From Blastocatellia bacterium UBA7656 (GTDB taxonomy: Bacteria > Acidobacteriota > Blastocatellia > UBA7656), in NCBI GenBank assembly GCA_002483445.1, contig DLHY01000065.1, positions 1-64,000 on the forward strand: a DNA stretch of 64,000 nt, in the 5' to 3' direction. The position numbers were made by a program, and so were the translations under genes. The notes beneath the pieces were generated by a model. That model searched no databases, had not been told where the DNA came from, and saw only the letters and a list, made by a program, of their open reading frames with translations. Shown in pieces: positions 25,976 to 36,008 of the stretch. Position 1 is the stretch's first letter. Every line of letters begins with the position of its first letter.

Positions 25976-27001
25976 ATGATGATAGCAAGCAATGAAAGAG
26001 GATTTTCGCTTCTTGAATTGATGATGGCTGTCTTTTTGACTGTCGGGCTGATGGGCGCGATCTTTGCGCTGACGAATCAAAACCAGCAGGTTTTCGTCAC
26101 CGAATCGAGCGTCACCGAAATGAATCAAAACATGCGCACAGTCGTCGATCTGCTGACGCGCGACGTTCAATCAGCAGGGATGGGAATGCCTCGCGTTAAT
26201 GGCAGTTTTCCCGCCATATTCTATAAGGACGGCGCAAATGGCAATCCCGATGAAATCCTTATACTCAACGGCGACCCGTTCGCGCCCTTTACGGAAATCA
26301 GCGAGCAAACAGAATCCGCAGGCAGCGCCGTATTCCAGTGCGATATACCTGCCGGACTGCAAATAACAGGCAACGGCGATAATCAACAGATGGGCTATCT
26401 GGATCAGGATGGAAACCTGAGGCCCATTTACCAGAGCTTTCAGACTGCTCCTCGCTACTACATCTGTTACGACGATGCTAATTCGAACACCAATAATGCT
26501 ATGCTGCTCGCTCTCACTGATGATGGACAGGTCGTAGGCGGGAACAGGCTTCAGCTGATACATAACCCGACGAACGCCTTGAACGCTCCGGGTATATTTG
26601 GCTCGCCGCTCGACACGGGAGAACCGGATTATGCCAACTCAAGGTTAGCTCTGCTTGGCAGCCTGATCGGGTACCGACTCAACCGCGTTACCAACGAGCT
26701 TGAGCGATCAGACGATCTGATCGCCTGGTACCCGGTCGCTCAGGGCATAACCGATTTTCAAATAGAATACCGTGTTATATCGAGAGAAAATCCTATAGGG
26801 ATAGTAAGCAGCGCTCCGGCAGACCGCAGGAACATCCGCGCAGTGACCTTCACAATAAGCGCAAAAACACTGGATTTCAATCCGGGCGATAAGGGATACC
26901 GACAGGCTATTCAGAGGTTTGAAACCAGCCCGAGAAATTTCAATCTGTTGCGCAATAATAACCTGAGCGCAAACACTGAGGAAACGTGGGACATAGATTA
27001 G
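25976..27001 (+). CDS. PilW-type minor prepilin, second operon
   Basis: A 341-residue prepilin, longer than its counterpart at 21198. AGGAGG lies 5 nt before the ATG. The motif is ERG then FSLLELMMAVFLTVGLMGAI. The head has NQNMRTVVDLLTRDVQSAGMG, a signature of PilW-like proteins, and a long beta-rich C-terminal part. Eight bp separate it from the next gene. Confidence 0.87.
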   Translation: MMIASNERGFSLLELMMAVFLTVGLMGAIFALTNQNQQVFVTESSVTEMNQNMRTVVDLLTRDVQSAGMGMPRVNGSFPAIFYKDGANGNPDEILILNGDPFAPFTEISEQTESAGSAVFQCDIPAGLQITGNGDNQQMGYLDQDGNLRPIYQSFQTAPRYYICYDDANSNTNNAMLLALTDDGQVVGGNRLQLIHNPTNALNAPGIFGSPLDTGEPDYANSRLALLGSLIGYRLNRVTNELERSDDLIAWYPVAQGITDFQIEYRVISRENPIGIVSSAPADRRNIRAVTFTISAKTLDFNPGDKGYRQAIQRFETSPRNFNLLRNNNLSANTEETWDID

Positions 27002-27008
27002 GAAAATT

Positions 27009-29024
27009 ATGAAACAAGAAATCTGTCAAAAGAAAGATGAGCGCGGCGTGGCTCTCATTGTGTCCCTGCTGGCGATGACTCTGTTGCTGGCCCTTGGGAT
27101 AGCCGTCGTTTCTTCGGCCACCAGAGACCAGGTCACGACCAAAATTCATCGCGTCGGCGAACAGTCGTTTTTCATAGCCGATGCGGGCATCGGTATAGCG
27201 CGGCAGGCATTGACTCAGTCGCTCTCGGAAGAGATCGAGAAGATACGCCTCGGTCAGGCGCCCTTCTTCAGGTCCAACCCCGCGAGCCCGGGCCAGACCT
27301 TCCCTGACGTTCAGGTAGTGCCGGACCCGGATGACGTCAATCAGGGAGGCAACCCGTTCTATTCAGCCGTTCGCGCTCGCACCCATGAGATTTCCCGGCA
27401 GACTGCGCGCGCCCAAAAATTCGATCAACTCAACGGCAGCAGCTTCGAAATCACCCGGCTTCAAATAACCGGCAACGTATCGCAGACCCCGCCCAATAAT
27501 GGGGTGGTAACTGAGGTGGTGATTTTGCGATATGCGATCGGCGTCACCGGAAGCACCACAGCAGGAGGCAGCACGTCGGTCAATGAAACCGGACAGATTT
27601 CGATAAACATCACACTGGAAGGCAGCGGGGGAGATCCCAGTCGCAGCTTCAAGTTCTCCGGATTCGGAGCCTTCTTCGATATCGGCGACAACGGCGGAAG
27701 CGCGGCTCTGGCATCAGGGATATTCACCGGCCCCGTGCATACCAACACTCACTTCGCCTACCTTTCAAACCGAAATGTTACATTTCGCAATGTCGTGTCG
27801 CAGGTAGACGACAACATACGATATGATAGCGGTAATCGATCCATACCGGGAACGGATATAGCAGGCATAGACATAAGCGCGGACGGCTACCAGAAAATTC
27901 CTCCGGTTCCGTTGCCGGAAAACAATTTCTCGCAGGAGTACGCGGTGATAAACGGAACTGGAATAACCGACCTGGAAGCCGATGGCTCTCCAATCGACGA
28001 GCCTGCGGTCATACCGACAAACAATCAGGGCGATCCGCTGCCAATATTCGACGCATCAGGCCGCGTTACGGCTCAAGCGTTAGCCGAGAATTTGCGCGAT
28101 GCTTCAGGCGCTAAACCCAATGTCAACGGCAACTCGCTCTCTAATGGCGTTTATATTTCATCGAGCGACGGAAGCACGATGTCCGGCGCCGGAATATACG
28201 TGCAGGGAGATGCGTCGGATATGCAGCTTTACGCCGACACCAACGGGGATCAGGTTTACGTAATCAAACAAACGCAGGGCAATACCACGACGACGACGAC
28301 CATTCGCACTAGCTACACCGACAACAAAACCTATATCTCAACCGGAAACGGAACTCCGAGAGCCTTCTCCGGCGTGTTCACCGACAAGAGCGATGCGGCT
28401 AACCCCAGGCCAGCAGCATCGTTGTTCGTAAACGGCAGCATTAACAGCTTGCGCGGCGGCAAAGCCAGTTCGCAAAACAGGCCAGCCATAGCGGCCAAGA
28501 CACAATTGACCATAACTGCGCAGCGAAATATCACTGTTACAGGCGATATCAAGTACGCCGATGCGGTCGTCAAATCAGACGGCTCGCCTACGAACAATGT
28601 TGATTCCGTAGCAAATGTGCTGGGCATATTCACCAACAATGGCAACCTCAAGATGGAGCCTAATACGAGCTATGTTGGCGGACCGGGCCGCAGCCTTGAG
28701 ATAGACGCGGCGGTGGTCACTTTCAACAGCAAGACCTCAGATGACGGAGGCAGCATAGAAGGCTCGATAGTTTATACCGGCACCAAACCCGGCACTAATG
28801 ACCGTTGGAAGCTGGTGGGCAGCCGCGTACAGGCAAAGATAAATAATATCGGCTACAACTATCGCGATATATTTTTCGACGTGCGATTCTCAGGAGGGAA
28901 ATTCGCGCCGCCATTCTTCCCCGGCACATCCTACAGTTTAGGACCGCCGCCTGCGCCGAGTTCGGTCCAGATACAAAGGGTGGACGGGGCAGCGCCTGTC
29001 GCTATGTCCTGGTTCAGGGATTGA
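27009..29024 (+). CDS. PilX-type pilus assembly protein, second operon
   Basis: A 671-residue protein, a longer paralogue of the one at 21824. The N-terminus is ERGVALIVSLLAMTLLLALG. Many Asn/Gly/Ser/Thr-rich beta segments follow, including QGNTTTTTTIRTSYTDN. The middle part (from about residue 215) contains FSGFGAFFDIGDNG and GPVHTNTHFAY, a pattern shared with large bacterial surface proteins of this class. It ends the second operon at a strong terminator. Confidence 0.82.
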   Translation: MKQEICQKKDERGVALIVSLLAMTLLLALGIAVVSSATRDQVTTKIHRVGEQSFFIADAGIGIARQALTQSLSEEIEKIRLGQAPFFRSNPASPGQTFPDVQVVPDPDDVNQGGNPFYSAVRARTHEISRQTARAQKFDQLNGSSFEITRLQITGNVSQTPPNNGVVTEVVILRYAIGVTGSTTAGGSTSVNETGQISINITLEGSGGDPSRSFKFSGFGAFFDIGDNGGSAALASGIFTGPVHTNTHFAYLSNRNVTFRNVVSQVDDNIRYDSGNRSIPGTDIAGIDISADGYQKIPPVPLPENNFSQEYAVINGTGITDLEADGSPIDEPAVIPTNNQGDPLPIFDASGRVTAQALAENLRDASGAKPNVNGNSLSNGVYISSSDGSTMSGAGIYVQGDASDMQLYADTNGDQVYVIKQTQGNTTTTTTIRTSYTDNKTYISTGNGTPRAFSGVFTDKSDAANPRPAASLFVNGSINSLRGGKASSQNRPAIAAKTQLTITAQRNITVTGDIKYADAVVKSDGSPTNNVDSVANVLGIFTNNGNLKMEPNTSYVGGPGRSLEIDAAVVTFNSKTSDDGGSIEGSIVYTGTKPGTNDRWKLVGSRVQAKINNIGYNYRDIFFDVRFSGGKFAPPFFPGTSYSLGPPPAPSSVQIQRVDGAAPVAMSWFRD

Positions 29025-29049
29025 ACCTCTCTCACTGCCGAACGCTCAG

Positions 29050-29085
29050 AGCCGGGTGAGTTGACTCACCCGGCTTTATCTTTTT
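29050..29085 (+). terminator. Intrinsic terminator of the second minor-pilin operon
   Basis: GCCGGGTGAG, loop TTGA, CTCACCCGGC, then TTTATCTTTTT. A perfect 10-bp GC-rich stem with a T-rich tail, 26 bp after the stop codon of the PilX-type gene. Confidence 0.9.
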
Positions 29086-29493
29086 ACTGCCTGCTCGCAT
29101 CCCGCTCGCCGTTTGAATCGCGCTTTCTTTACCTTCTCAGTTCATAACCGATGCCAGCCGACTTTCGCCATGTTATAATTTTAGCTGTAATTTGGTTGAG
29201 ATCGCTGCCCTCAGTTTTGAGTTGGAAGTCGCCCCTTAGTCCGCCGCTATCATCAGCGGTTGCGTAAAAAATTTTATGAAGCGCCCGTCGGCCAGGAGTC
29301 GGCTGGCTTCTTTCCCGGTCTTTGCTGAAGCGGAAGGGCCGCCCAGGAGAAGTATATCCATGAGGGATCATTGCCTTGCGCCATCAGGTAGCCGACCGAA
29401 AGAATGAAGAGCCGGGAGGCACGAGCCAATCGCACAAGGCTCGGGCCTATTCTGACTCCAGATTCCAGACTCCGGACTTTTCGGAGGAGGTTT
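29086..29493. other. Intergenic stretch and possible leader of the large kinase gene
   Basis: About 400 bp with no convincing gene. Short hairpin-forming parts are present, such as GAGCC...GGCTC around 29411-29445, and the GGAGGAGG ribosome binding site ends it at 29482-29490. I do not recognise a known riboswitch. Confidence 0.5.
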
Positions 29494-32400
29494 ATGAAGC
29501 TGCTCATAGTTGATGATGATGAGGTGATCCTGTCCATGCTGAGCGAGATGATGAGCGCCAATGGCTACGAGGTAGTCGAGGCGCGAAACGGAGCTGAAGC
29601 TCTAAGGATTGCGCGTCGCGAGCCGATAGACCTGATCATCACCGACGTGCTGATGCCTGTGATGGATGGCTTCGCGTTGTGTCGGGAGTGTAAAAAAGAT
29701 GAGCAGTTGAAGAATATCCCGCTGGTCTTCTACACCGCCAACTACACTGACCAAAAGGACAGAGATTTTGCGCTCAGGCTCGGCGCGCAGCGTTTCATAG
29801 CCAAGCCTGCCCATTCCGATGAGGTGGTAAGGATCATCAGCGAGGCCATAGAAGAGCAACGAGCAGGAAGACAGATCGAGCATCTCTCGCCTGTGGAAGA
29901 CGAGATGGCTTTCCTCCGCGAGCACAACGAGGCGCTCGTCCGTAAACTCGAAGATGAACTGCTCCGCCTTGAGCGGCTCAATCGCGCTCTGGAATCGGAT
30001 ATCCTTGAGCGCAAGCGAATTGAAGAGGCTTTGCGTGAAGGCGAAGAGAAGTTCCGCGTTCTGGCAGAAGTCTCTCCCGTAGCGATGTGCATCGTCCGGG
30101 GCGCGCAAACCGTCTATGTCAATCCCACCGCCGAGTCGATGAGCGGTTACACAAGAGATGAACTGTTGAGCATGAGTTTCTGGGATATGCTTCATCCGGA
30201 TTTTCGCGATCTGGTCAGAGAGCGCGGCCTTGCCCGACAGCGCGGCGAGCCGGTTCCGTCGCGTTACGACATAAAGTATCTGACCAAATCGGGCGAAGAG
30301 CGATGGGGCGATATATCTTCAAGCGTCTTCCGCTTTCAGGCAGAGCCAGCCATACTCGCCACCATTCTCGATATCACTGACCGCAAGCGGGCTGAAGAGG
30401 CTTTGCGCAAGAGTCAGGTTGGCCTCGAACAGGCCCAGATGCGGGCGAATCTCGGAAGTTGGGAACTCGATATCAAGTCTCTGACAAACTTCTGGTCGAA
30501 GGAAATGTATCGCATATTCGGAAGAGACATCGAGCAGGGGCCGCCTTCTTCCTCCGAATTCCTCGACCTGATTCACCCCGAAGACCGGCATCTGATCGTC
30601 GATGCGCAAGACCTTGCAATGTGGAGCGACAAAGCGGTCAGCGTCGATTTTCGCACAGACCCTCGACAAGGCCCGCTCCGCTACCTCAATGGTACGTTTG
30701 AACTGATCAGAGACACCGATTCGAACCCCACGCATCTGGTCGGCACGACTATAGATATCACCGAGCGCAAGAAGGCGGAAGAATTGCTCAAAGCCTCTGA
30801 AAACCGCTACCGCATGTTGTTCGAGCGCAATCTGGCCGGGGTCTATCGCAGCGACCTGAACGGAAACATTCACGAATGCAACGAAGCCCTCGCCCGCATA
30901 TTCGGTTATGACTCTCCGCAGGAAGTCGTCAGCCTGACGGTGCGGGACTTCTACTTCGATCCTGCTGACCGGGAATCGCTTGCAGCCCGGTTGCGGGAGC
31001 AAGGGGCTTTGACTGATTTAGAGCTATGCCTCAAGCGCAAAGACGGGAGCCCGGTCTGGGTGCTGGCCAATACCAGCCTTCTGACAGACGACAGTGGTAA
31101 GCCTGTAGGCGTGCAGGGAACCATTATTGACATAACCGAGCGCAAGCGGGCCGAAGAGTTGCTTCAAACCCACGCTCTTCAACAGGCAGCGATTGCCGAA
31201 CTGGGCCAGCGCGCTCTGACCAGCATCGAGCTTTCGGCTCTGATGAATGAGGCGGCCGGAATTGCAGCGCGATGCCTCGATGTTGAGCTTTGCAGCGTCT
31301 TCGAACTGCTTCCCGACGGCGATAATCTTCTTCTGAGGGCGGGCTTTGGATGGAAAGATATGCATATCGGTCGCGCGAAGATTCGAGCGGGGACGGGATC
31401 ACAGGCAGGATTCACGCTGCTTTCGGGCGAACCGATAATAGTCGAAGACTGGATGAAGGAAACGCGATTCAGGGGGCCAAAGGCTCTGCGCGAGCATGGA
31501 GTTGTCAGCGCATTGACGGTTCTGATACCGGGCAAAGATAAACCGTTCGGCGTTATCGGAGCGCACACGACCAGAAAAAGGAAATTCACGCTCGACGATG
31601 TGAATTTCCTTCAATCTCTCGCCAATGTGATGGCCGAAGCGATAGAGCGCAAACAGGCTGAAGAAGAAATTCATAAAAGCCGTCTATGGCTCGAAGCCAT
31701 CTTCGAAGCCTCACGCGACGGAATAGTTGTTGAAGAAGATGAAATCATAGTCTATGCCAACCGGGCTAATGCCTTCCTCCTCGGCTACGACACTCCGGAT
31801 GAGGTTATAGGCAAACATCTTTCTTTACTCGTCTCGCCGGAAGATATCCCTCGAATCCTCGAATATGGCAAGCGGCGATTGCGCGGAGAAGCGCCCCCGT
31901 CGATTTATGAATTCAAGGGCGTGCGAAAAGACGGTTCTCTGATCGATCTCGAAGCCGCTGTTTCAGTTTTCAATATCGGCATCAAATCTTACATGGTCAA
32001 GACCGTTCGCGACATCACGGGGCGAAAACGCGCCGAAAGACGACTGCGCGCGGCTGAAGAAAAATATCGCTCGATGATTCAAAACGCCGTCTACGGAATT
32101 TATCTCTCTTCTCCCGAAGGCAGATTCGTCGAAGTAAACCCTGCGCTCGTCTCTATGCTGGGCTACGATTCAGCCGAAGAGCTTATGGCCCTCGACATTA
32201 CCCGCGACATCTTTCTCGACAAGGAAGAGTGCAAACGATTCCTGCGACAGCGGGAGGCCGAATCCTTCGAGGGAATCGAGGTCGGATGGAGGCGCAAGAA
32301 CAACTCGGCGATCACAGTCCGGTTGAGCGGAAGAGCGTTGAAAAACGATCAGGGACATTACGAAGCATTAGAGGTCATCGTCGAAGACATCACCGAACGA

Positions 32401-33546
32401 CGATCTTTGGAGGAGCAGCTTCGCCAGTCGCAGAAAATGGAAGCGATAGGAAGGCTGGCGGGCGGAGTGGCTCACGATTTCAACAATCTGCTCACGGCCA
32501 TAAACGGTTACGCCGACATCATCATCGCGCAACTGTCCGGCAACGATTCTCTCCGCCAGGATGCCGAAGAAATACGCAAAGCGGGCAAGAGAGCCGCGAT
32601 GCTGACGAGCCAACTCCTCGCCTTCAGTCGCCGCCAGGTGCTTCAGACGCGCGTGCTTGATCTCAACGAGGTCATTACCGACAGTATCAATATGCTGCGC
32701 CGACTCATCGGCGAAGATATAAACCTCGTCACCCGTCTCGACGACGACCTCGGATGGGTGAAGGCCGATCCAGGTCAGATCGAGCAGGTTATAATGAACC
32801 TGGCGGTCAACGCCCGCGACGCCATGCCGCGGGGCGGCACTCTTACAATCGAAACCGCCAATACTCTTATAGATGAAAACCACGCTCGCAAGCACGTCAG
32901 CGCCCGACTTGGCCGTTATGTGAGGCTGAAGGTGTGTGACACGGGCTGCGGGATGGATGAAGAAACCCGCCTGCGCATCTTCGAGCCTTTCTTCACCACT
33001 AAAGAGAGAGGCAAAGGTACAGGACTGGGGCTTTCGACCGTTTACGGGATCGTCAAACAAAGCGGAGGACATATCACCGTCGAGAGCCAGCCCGACAGCG
33101 GCACGACATTCAGAATTCTCCTCCCCATGGCGGAGGAAAGAGAGGCCGAATCCGTCGCTCCCGCGCAGGCGCATTCTCCCAAAGGCTCGGAGACCATACT
33201 CGTGGTCGAGGATGAAGAGGCGGTGCGCAAGCTGACCCGTATCATTTTGAGCGTCGGAGGCTACACGGTGCTTGAAGCTGCCAACGGATTCGAGGCGCTG
33301 GAGTTGTGCGGCCAGCGATCCATAGACCTTTTACTGACTGATGTGGTGATGCCGCAGATGAGCGGGCGCGAGCTTGTTGAAAAAGTTTCCCTGATACGTC
33401 CGCGAATGAAGGTGCTTTATATGTCAGGCTACACCGACGATGCGATAGTCCGTCACGGCGTTCTGGACGCAAGCGTGCCGCTTCTGCAAAAGCCGTTTAC
33501 GCCCGATGCTCTGTCGCGGAAAGTGAGAGAGATACTCGACAATTAG
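29494..33546 (+). CDS. Multi-PAS hybrid histidine kinase with two receivers
   Basis: A 1350-residue sensor protein. The ATG follows GGAGGAGG; the frame is open 30 codons further up but without a binding site. Order of domains: receiver (D51, LIITDVLMP), coiled coil, three PAS (about 195-480, ending in DITERKKAEELL), GAF (about 590-740), two PAS (about 750-990), HisKA (GRLAGGVAHDFNNLL), HATPase (VNARDAMP, GKGTGLGLSTVYGI) and a second receiver (LLLTDVVMPQMSG). No membrane segment is seen, so it is probably cytoplasmic. Its kinase core is very similar to that of the protein at 17193. The first receiver suggests that an upstream phosphorelay feeds it. Confidence 0.93.
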   Translation: MKLLIVDDDEVILSMLSEMMSANGYEVVEARNGAEALRIARREPIDLIITDVLMPVMDGFALCRECKKDEQLKNIPLVFYTANYTDQKDRDFALRLGAQRFIAKPAHSDEVVRIISEAIEEQRAGRQIEHLSPVEDEMAFLREHNEALVRKLEDELLRLERLNRALESDILERKRIEEALREGEEKFRVLAEVSPVAMCIVRGAQTVYVNPTAESMSGYTRDELLSMSFWDMLHPDFRDLVRERGLARQRGEPVPSRYDIKYLTKSGEERWGDISSSVFRFQAEPAILATILDITDRKRAEEALRKSQVGLEQAQMRANLGSWELDIKSLTNFWSKEMYRIFGRDIEQGPPSSSEFLDLIHPEDRHLIVDAQDLAMWSDKAVSVDFRTDPRQGPLRYLNGTFELIRDTDSNPTHLVGTTIDITERKKAEELLKASENRYRMLFERNLAGVYRSDLNGNIHECNEALARIFGYDSPQEVVSLTVRDFYFDPADRESLAARLREQGALTDLELCLKRKDGSPVWVLANTSLLTDDSGKPVGVQGTIIDITERKRAEELLQTHALQQAAIAELGQRALTSIELSALMNEAAGIAARCLDVELCSVFELLPDGDNLLLRAGFGWKDMHIGRAKIRAGTGSQAGFTLLSGEPIIVEDWMKETRFRGPKALREHGVVSALTVLIPGKDKPFGVIGAHTTRKRKFTLDDVNFLQSLANVMAEAIERKQAEEEIHKSRLWLEAIFEASRDGIVVEEDEIIVYANRANAFLLGYDTPDEVIGKHLSLLVSPEDIPRILEYGKRRLRGEAPPSIYEFKGVRKDGSLIDLEAAVSVFNIGIKSYMVKTVRDITGRKRAERRLRAAEEKYRSMIQNAVYGIYLSSPEGRFVEVNPALVSMLGYDSAEELMALDITRDIFLDKEECKRFLRQREAESFEGIEVGWRRKNNSAITVRLSGRALKNDQGHYEALEVIVEDITERRSLEEQLRQSQKMEAIGRLAGGVAHDFNNLLTAINGYADIIIAQLSGNDSLRQDAEEIRKAGKRAAMLTSQLLAFSRRQVLQTRVLDLNEVITDSINMLRRLIGEDINLVTRLDDDLGWVKADPGQIEQVIMNLAVNARDAMPRGGTLTIETANTLIDENHARKHVSARLGRYVRLKVCDTGCGMDEETRLRIFEPFFTTKERGKGTGLGLSTVYGIVKQSGGHITVESQPDSGTTFRILLPMAEEREAESVAPAQAHSPKGSETILVVEDEEAVRKLTRIILSVGGYTVLEAANGFEALELCGQRSIDLLLTDVVMPQMSGRELVEKVSLIRPRMKVLYMSGYTDDAIVRHGVLDASVPLLQKPFTPDALSRKVREILDN

Positions 33547-33547
33547 C

Positions 33548-34318
33548 TCATTCCGACGCTCCCGCTCTCGCCGCGTGCAGTTCCGTGCAGTAGAGCGCCG
33601 TCGCTGCGTGTGTGGCCAGCAGGTCGAACATTTCATAGTCGACCTCCTCAAGCTCCGGCTTGTGCGAAAGCAGACTGAAAAGGGCTACGGCTCCGGTGAC
33701 TTGCCCGCCGAGTTTGAGCGGGATGCAGGCCAACAGGTCGGAATACTCAAGACCCTCTGCCGCTTCACCGTGTCCTTTGATCCAGGTTTTGCCCGAAAGA
33801 GCCGCGCGTCCTATCAGACTCGAACTGGCAGAGACGTTTTTATGCCTGTCCGCATCGATGCCGAAGGAGGCTATGAGGTGGAATGAAGTTTTGTTTTGAT
33901 TCAATTCGAAGACGCCAAATTCTTCAGAGCCGATAAGGTTTATGACGATCTCCTGAAGGACTGAAAGCACCTCTTCGCGGTTGAGCGTGCCGTGCAACTG
34001 ATAGCTTGCGACGTAGAGGTTGGCCAGGTTGGCGTTATGCTGTTCGACTTTCGAGTACTGATCGATAAAGCGCAGGCTTTCGGATTCGATCTCCTGCAAT
34101 CGCTTTTGCAGCGAGGCCTTCTCTTTTTCGCGGCGCTCGATCTCCTGCCGCACCATCTTCGCCTGAACGTCGAGTTGAGCTTCCAGATGTCGCTTTTCAT
34201 CTTCGAGGACGGCCACGGCGTTTCGCAATCTCTCGTTTTCGCCAAGCAGGTCTTTTATGTACCGCTGCGTGTCTTCGCGAACGCGATGAACATAAGAACC
34301 TTTATCCTCGTCTTTCAT
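33548..34318 (-). CDS. Coiled-coil GAF-domain protein
   Basis: A 256-residue cytoplasmic protein. The N-terminal 90 residues form a long coiled coil (NERLRNAVAVLEDEKRHLEA, then EKEKASLQKRLQEIE). The C-terminal 160 residues are a GAF domain (LYVASYQLHGTLNREEVLSV, GKTWIKGHGEAAEG, HKPELEEVDYEMFDLLATHA). It follows the CheY-like gene by 12 bp in the same direction, so the two form an operon. GAF proteins of this kind sense small ligands or relay signals in pili-linked chemosensory systems, but nothing here fixes the ligand. Confidence 0.85.
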   Translation of the reverse strand: MKDEDKGSYVHRVREDTQRYIKDLLGENERLRNAVAVLEDEKRHLEAQLDVQAKMVRQEIERREKEKASLQKRLQEIESESLRFIDQYSKVEQHNANLANLYVASYQLHGTLNREEVLSVLQEIVINLIGSEEFGVFELNQNKTSFHLIASFGIDADRHKNVSASSSLIGRAALSGKTWIKGHGEAAEGLEYSDLLACIPLKLGGQVTGAVALFSLLSHKPELEEVDYEMFDLLATHAATALYCTELHAARAGASE

Positions 34319-34330
34319 GTCGCTCCTTTA

Positions 34331-34699
34331 CTATTCGCCCAACAGATTTTTGATTTTGTTGAGAAGTTCGATCTTGTTGATAGGCTTTGTGACATACTCA
34401 TTGCAGCCGCTCTCAAAGGCTGATTTCACAATATCCTCGCTGCCGCGCGTCGTCACCATGATGACGGGTACATCTGAGGTCGACTCGTCAGAGCGAATCA
34501 TCCGACAGGCTTCGATGCCATTCATCACCGGCATCACGATGTCGAGGAGGATCAGGTCGGGGCGTTCCACACGCGCCTTCTCCACGGCTTCCTGCCCGTC
34601 TTTGGCGATAATGAGGTCGTAGTCCCTGCCGAGTATCATCCGCTCCATCATCAGGATGGTTTCCGCGTCATCTACGAGCAATATCTTCTTGCGAGGCAT
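34331..34699 (-). CDS. CheY-like response regulator
   Basis: A 122-residue single receiver. The motifs are ILLVDDAETIL, the phospho-acceptor in PDLILLDIVMPVMNG, the conserved Thr in IMVTTRG, and the Lys in YVTKPINK. The ATG at 34699 has AGGTG upstream; a GTG at 34720 would add 7 residues. No output domain, so it acts by protein contact. It is cotranscribed with the GAF protein gene and faces away from the methyltransferase gene. Confidence 0.92.
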   Translation of the reverse strand: MPRKKILLVDDAETILMMERMILGRDYDLIIAKDGQEAVEKARVERPDLILLDIVMPVMNGIEACRMIRSDESTSDVPVIMVTTRGSEDIVKSAFESGCNEYVTKPINKIELLNKIKNLLGE

Positions 34700-34895
34700 C
34701 AACTGCACCTGTACTTTCACAAATTAAATGAGCATTCGCTGTTTCGAGAGGGGCGCCCTCGGTGAAAAACCCAGGGGCAAGAATAATTCTACAAGCTTTG
34801 AGCCGTCAGTCCAGAGTTTTCGAGCCGCGCAGTTTGATTTGACTGTCTGCCTGATATATCTTCTTCCGCTTAATTCTCAGCAAGGAGAGAGATCA

Positions 34896-35903
34896 ATGAA
34901 TCAGTCAATGCCTCAGACAGGCCCGGAAAAAATCATACAGGATTTATGGATGGCAAAAGCGACTCAGGCTCTGGTTGCCGGAGTCGAGCTTGATGTCTTC
35001 ACTCACATCAATGCGGGCAAACGCACGCTCAGGGAAATAGCCCGCGCCGCGCGATCATCAGAGCGCGGGATGCGACCTCTGCTCGACGCCCTCATCGCGA
35101 TTGGATACCTCAACAAAAAAGGAGACCTGTACCGACTAGAGCCTGTTGCCTCACAGTTTCTCGTCCGCGGCAAAGAACCGTTTATGGGCAATTTCGTTTA
35201 TGAGACGAAGATGACCTGGGAGGGCTGGGGCCATCTTACCGATATCGTAAAAAGCGGTCGCCCCATCATCGGCGTCGACACGGAAGAAGCCGGACGCGAT
35301 TTTTTTCCCAAACTCGTCGCAGCGATCTTTCCTATGAGTTACGGCGCGGCGCAGGCGGCCTTCAATGCTTTGTCTGAAAAGACGCGCAAAAGAATTACGC
35401 GCATACTCGATGTGGCGGCAGGATCGGCGGCGTGGTCGCTGCCTTTCGCTCAGGCGAACGAGTATGCGCGAGTGACCGTAGTGGATTTCCCTGAAGTGAC
35501 GGCGGTGACTCGTCAGTTCACGGATCGTTTCAATGTCTCTGATCGATACGATTACATCGAAGGCAATCTTCGACAGGTGGCTTTCGGAAAAGGATACGAT
35601 CTGGCGATACTCGGCCACATAATCCATTCCGAAGGCGAGAAGTGGGGAAAGAAACTCGTCAGAAAATGCTTCGATTCGTTGAGAGACGGCGGCCTGCTTT
35701 TGATAGCCGAGATGATTCCGAACGACACGCGCACAGGCCCGCCGCTTCCGCTGCTGTTCGATTTGAACATGCTGGTTCACACCGAGCAGGGCAGCGTTTT
35801 TACGATGAAAGAATATCGCGCGTGGCTCAAAGAAGCGGGCTTTAGAAAAGTGGCGACGATAGAAGCTCCATCGCCCTCGCCACTGATACTTGCGACGAAG
35901 TAG
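34896..35903 (+). CDS. O-methyltransferase of the plant-type dimerising family
   Basis: A 335-residue SAM-dependent methyltransferase. AAGGAGAG before the ATG at 34896 sets the start. Residues 1-85 are the dimerisation domain (QALVAGVELDVFTHI, then DALIAIGYLNKKGDLYRL). The catalytic part has the SAM motif ILDVAAGSAAWSLPFAQ, then VTVVDFPEV, and ILGHIIHSEG. It matches the O-methyltransferase family 2 pattern also found in bacteriochlorophyll and secondary-metabolite enzymes. Substrate is unknown, and no biosynthetic cluster is nearby. Confidence 0.88.
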   Translation: MNQSMPQTGPEKIIQDLWMAKATQALVAGVELDVFTHINAGKRTLREIARAARSSERGMRPLLDALIAIGYLNKKGDLYRLEPVASQFLVRGKEPFMGNFVYETKMTWEGWGHLTDIVKSGRPIIGVDTEEAGRDFFPKLVAAIFPMSYGAAQAAFNALSEKTRKRITRILDVAAGSAAWSLPFAQANEYARVTVVDFPEVTAVTRQFTDRFNVSDRYDYIEGNLRQVAFGKGYDLAILGHIIHSEGEKWGKKLVRKCFDSLRDGGLLLIAEMIPNDTRTGPPLPLLFDLNMLVHTEQGSVFTMKEYRAWLKEAGFRKVATIEAPSPSPLILATK

Positions 35904-36008
35904 GAGTCTTATGATTGTGCTTTCAGCCAATTCGATCTCGCGCGAGTTCGATGAATTCGCGCGAGAAACTTCCCTGCTTAGACGCAAGGCTCGATTCGAC
36001 GATCAGAA

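Noticed and set aside
29100..29480. Possible riboswitch before the large kinase gene
   Set aside because: Some hairpins can be drawn, but no conserved riboswitch core was recognised.
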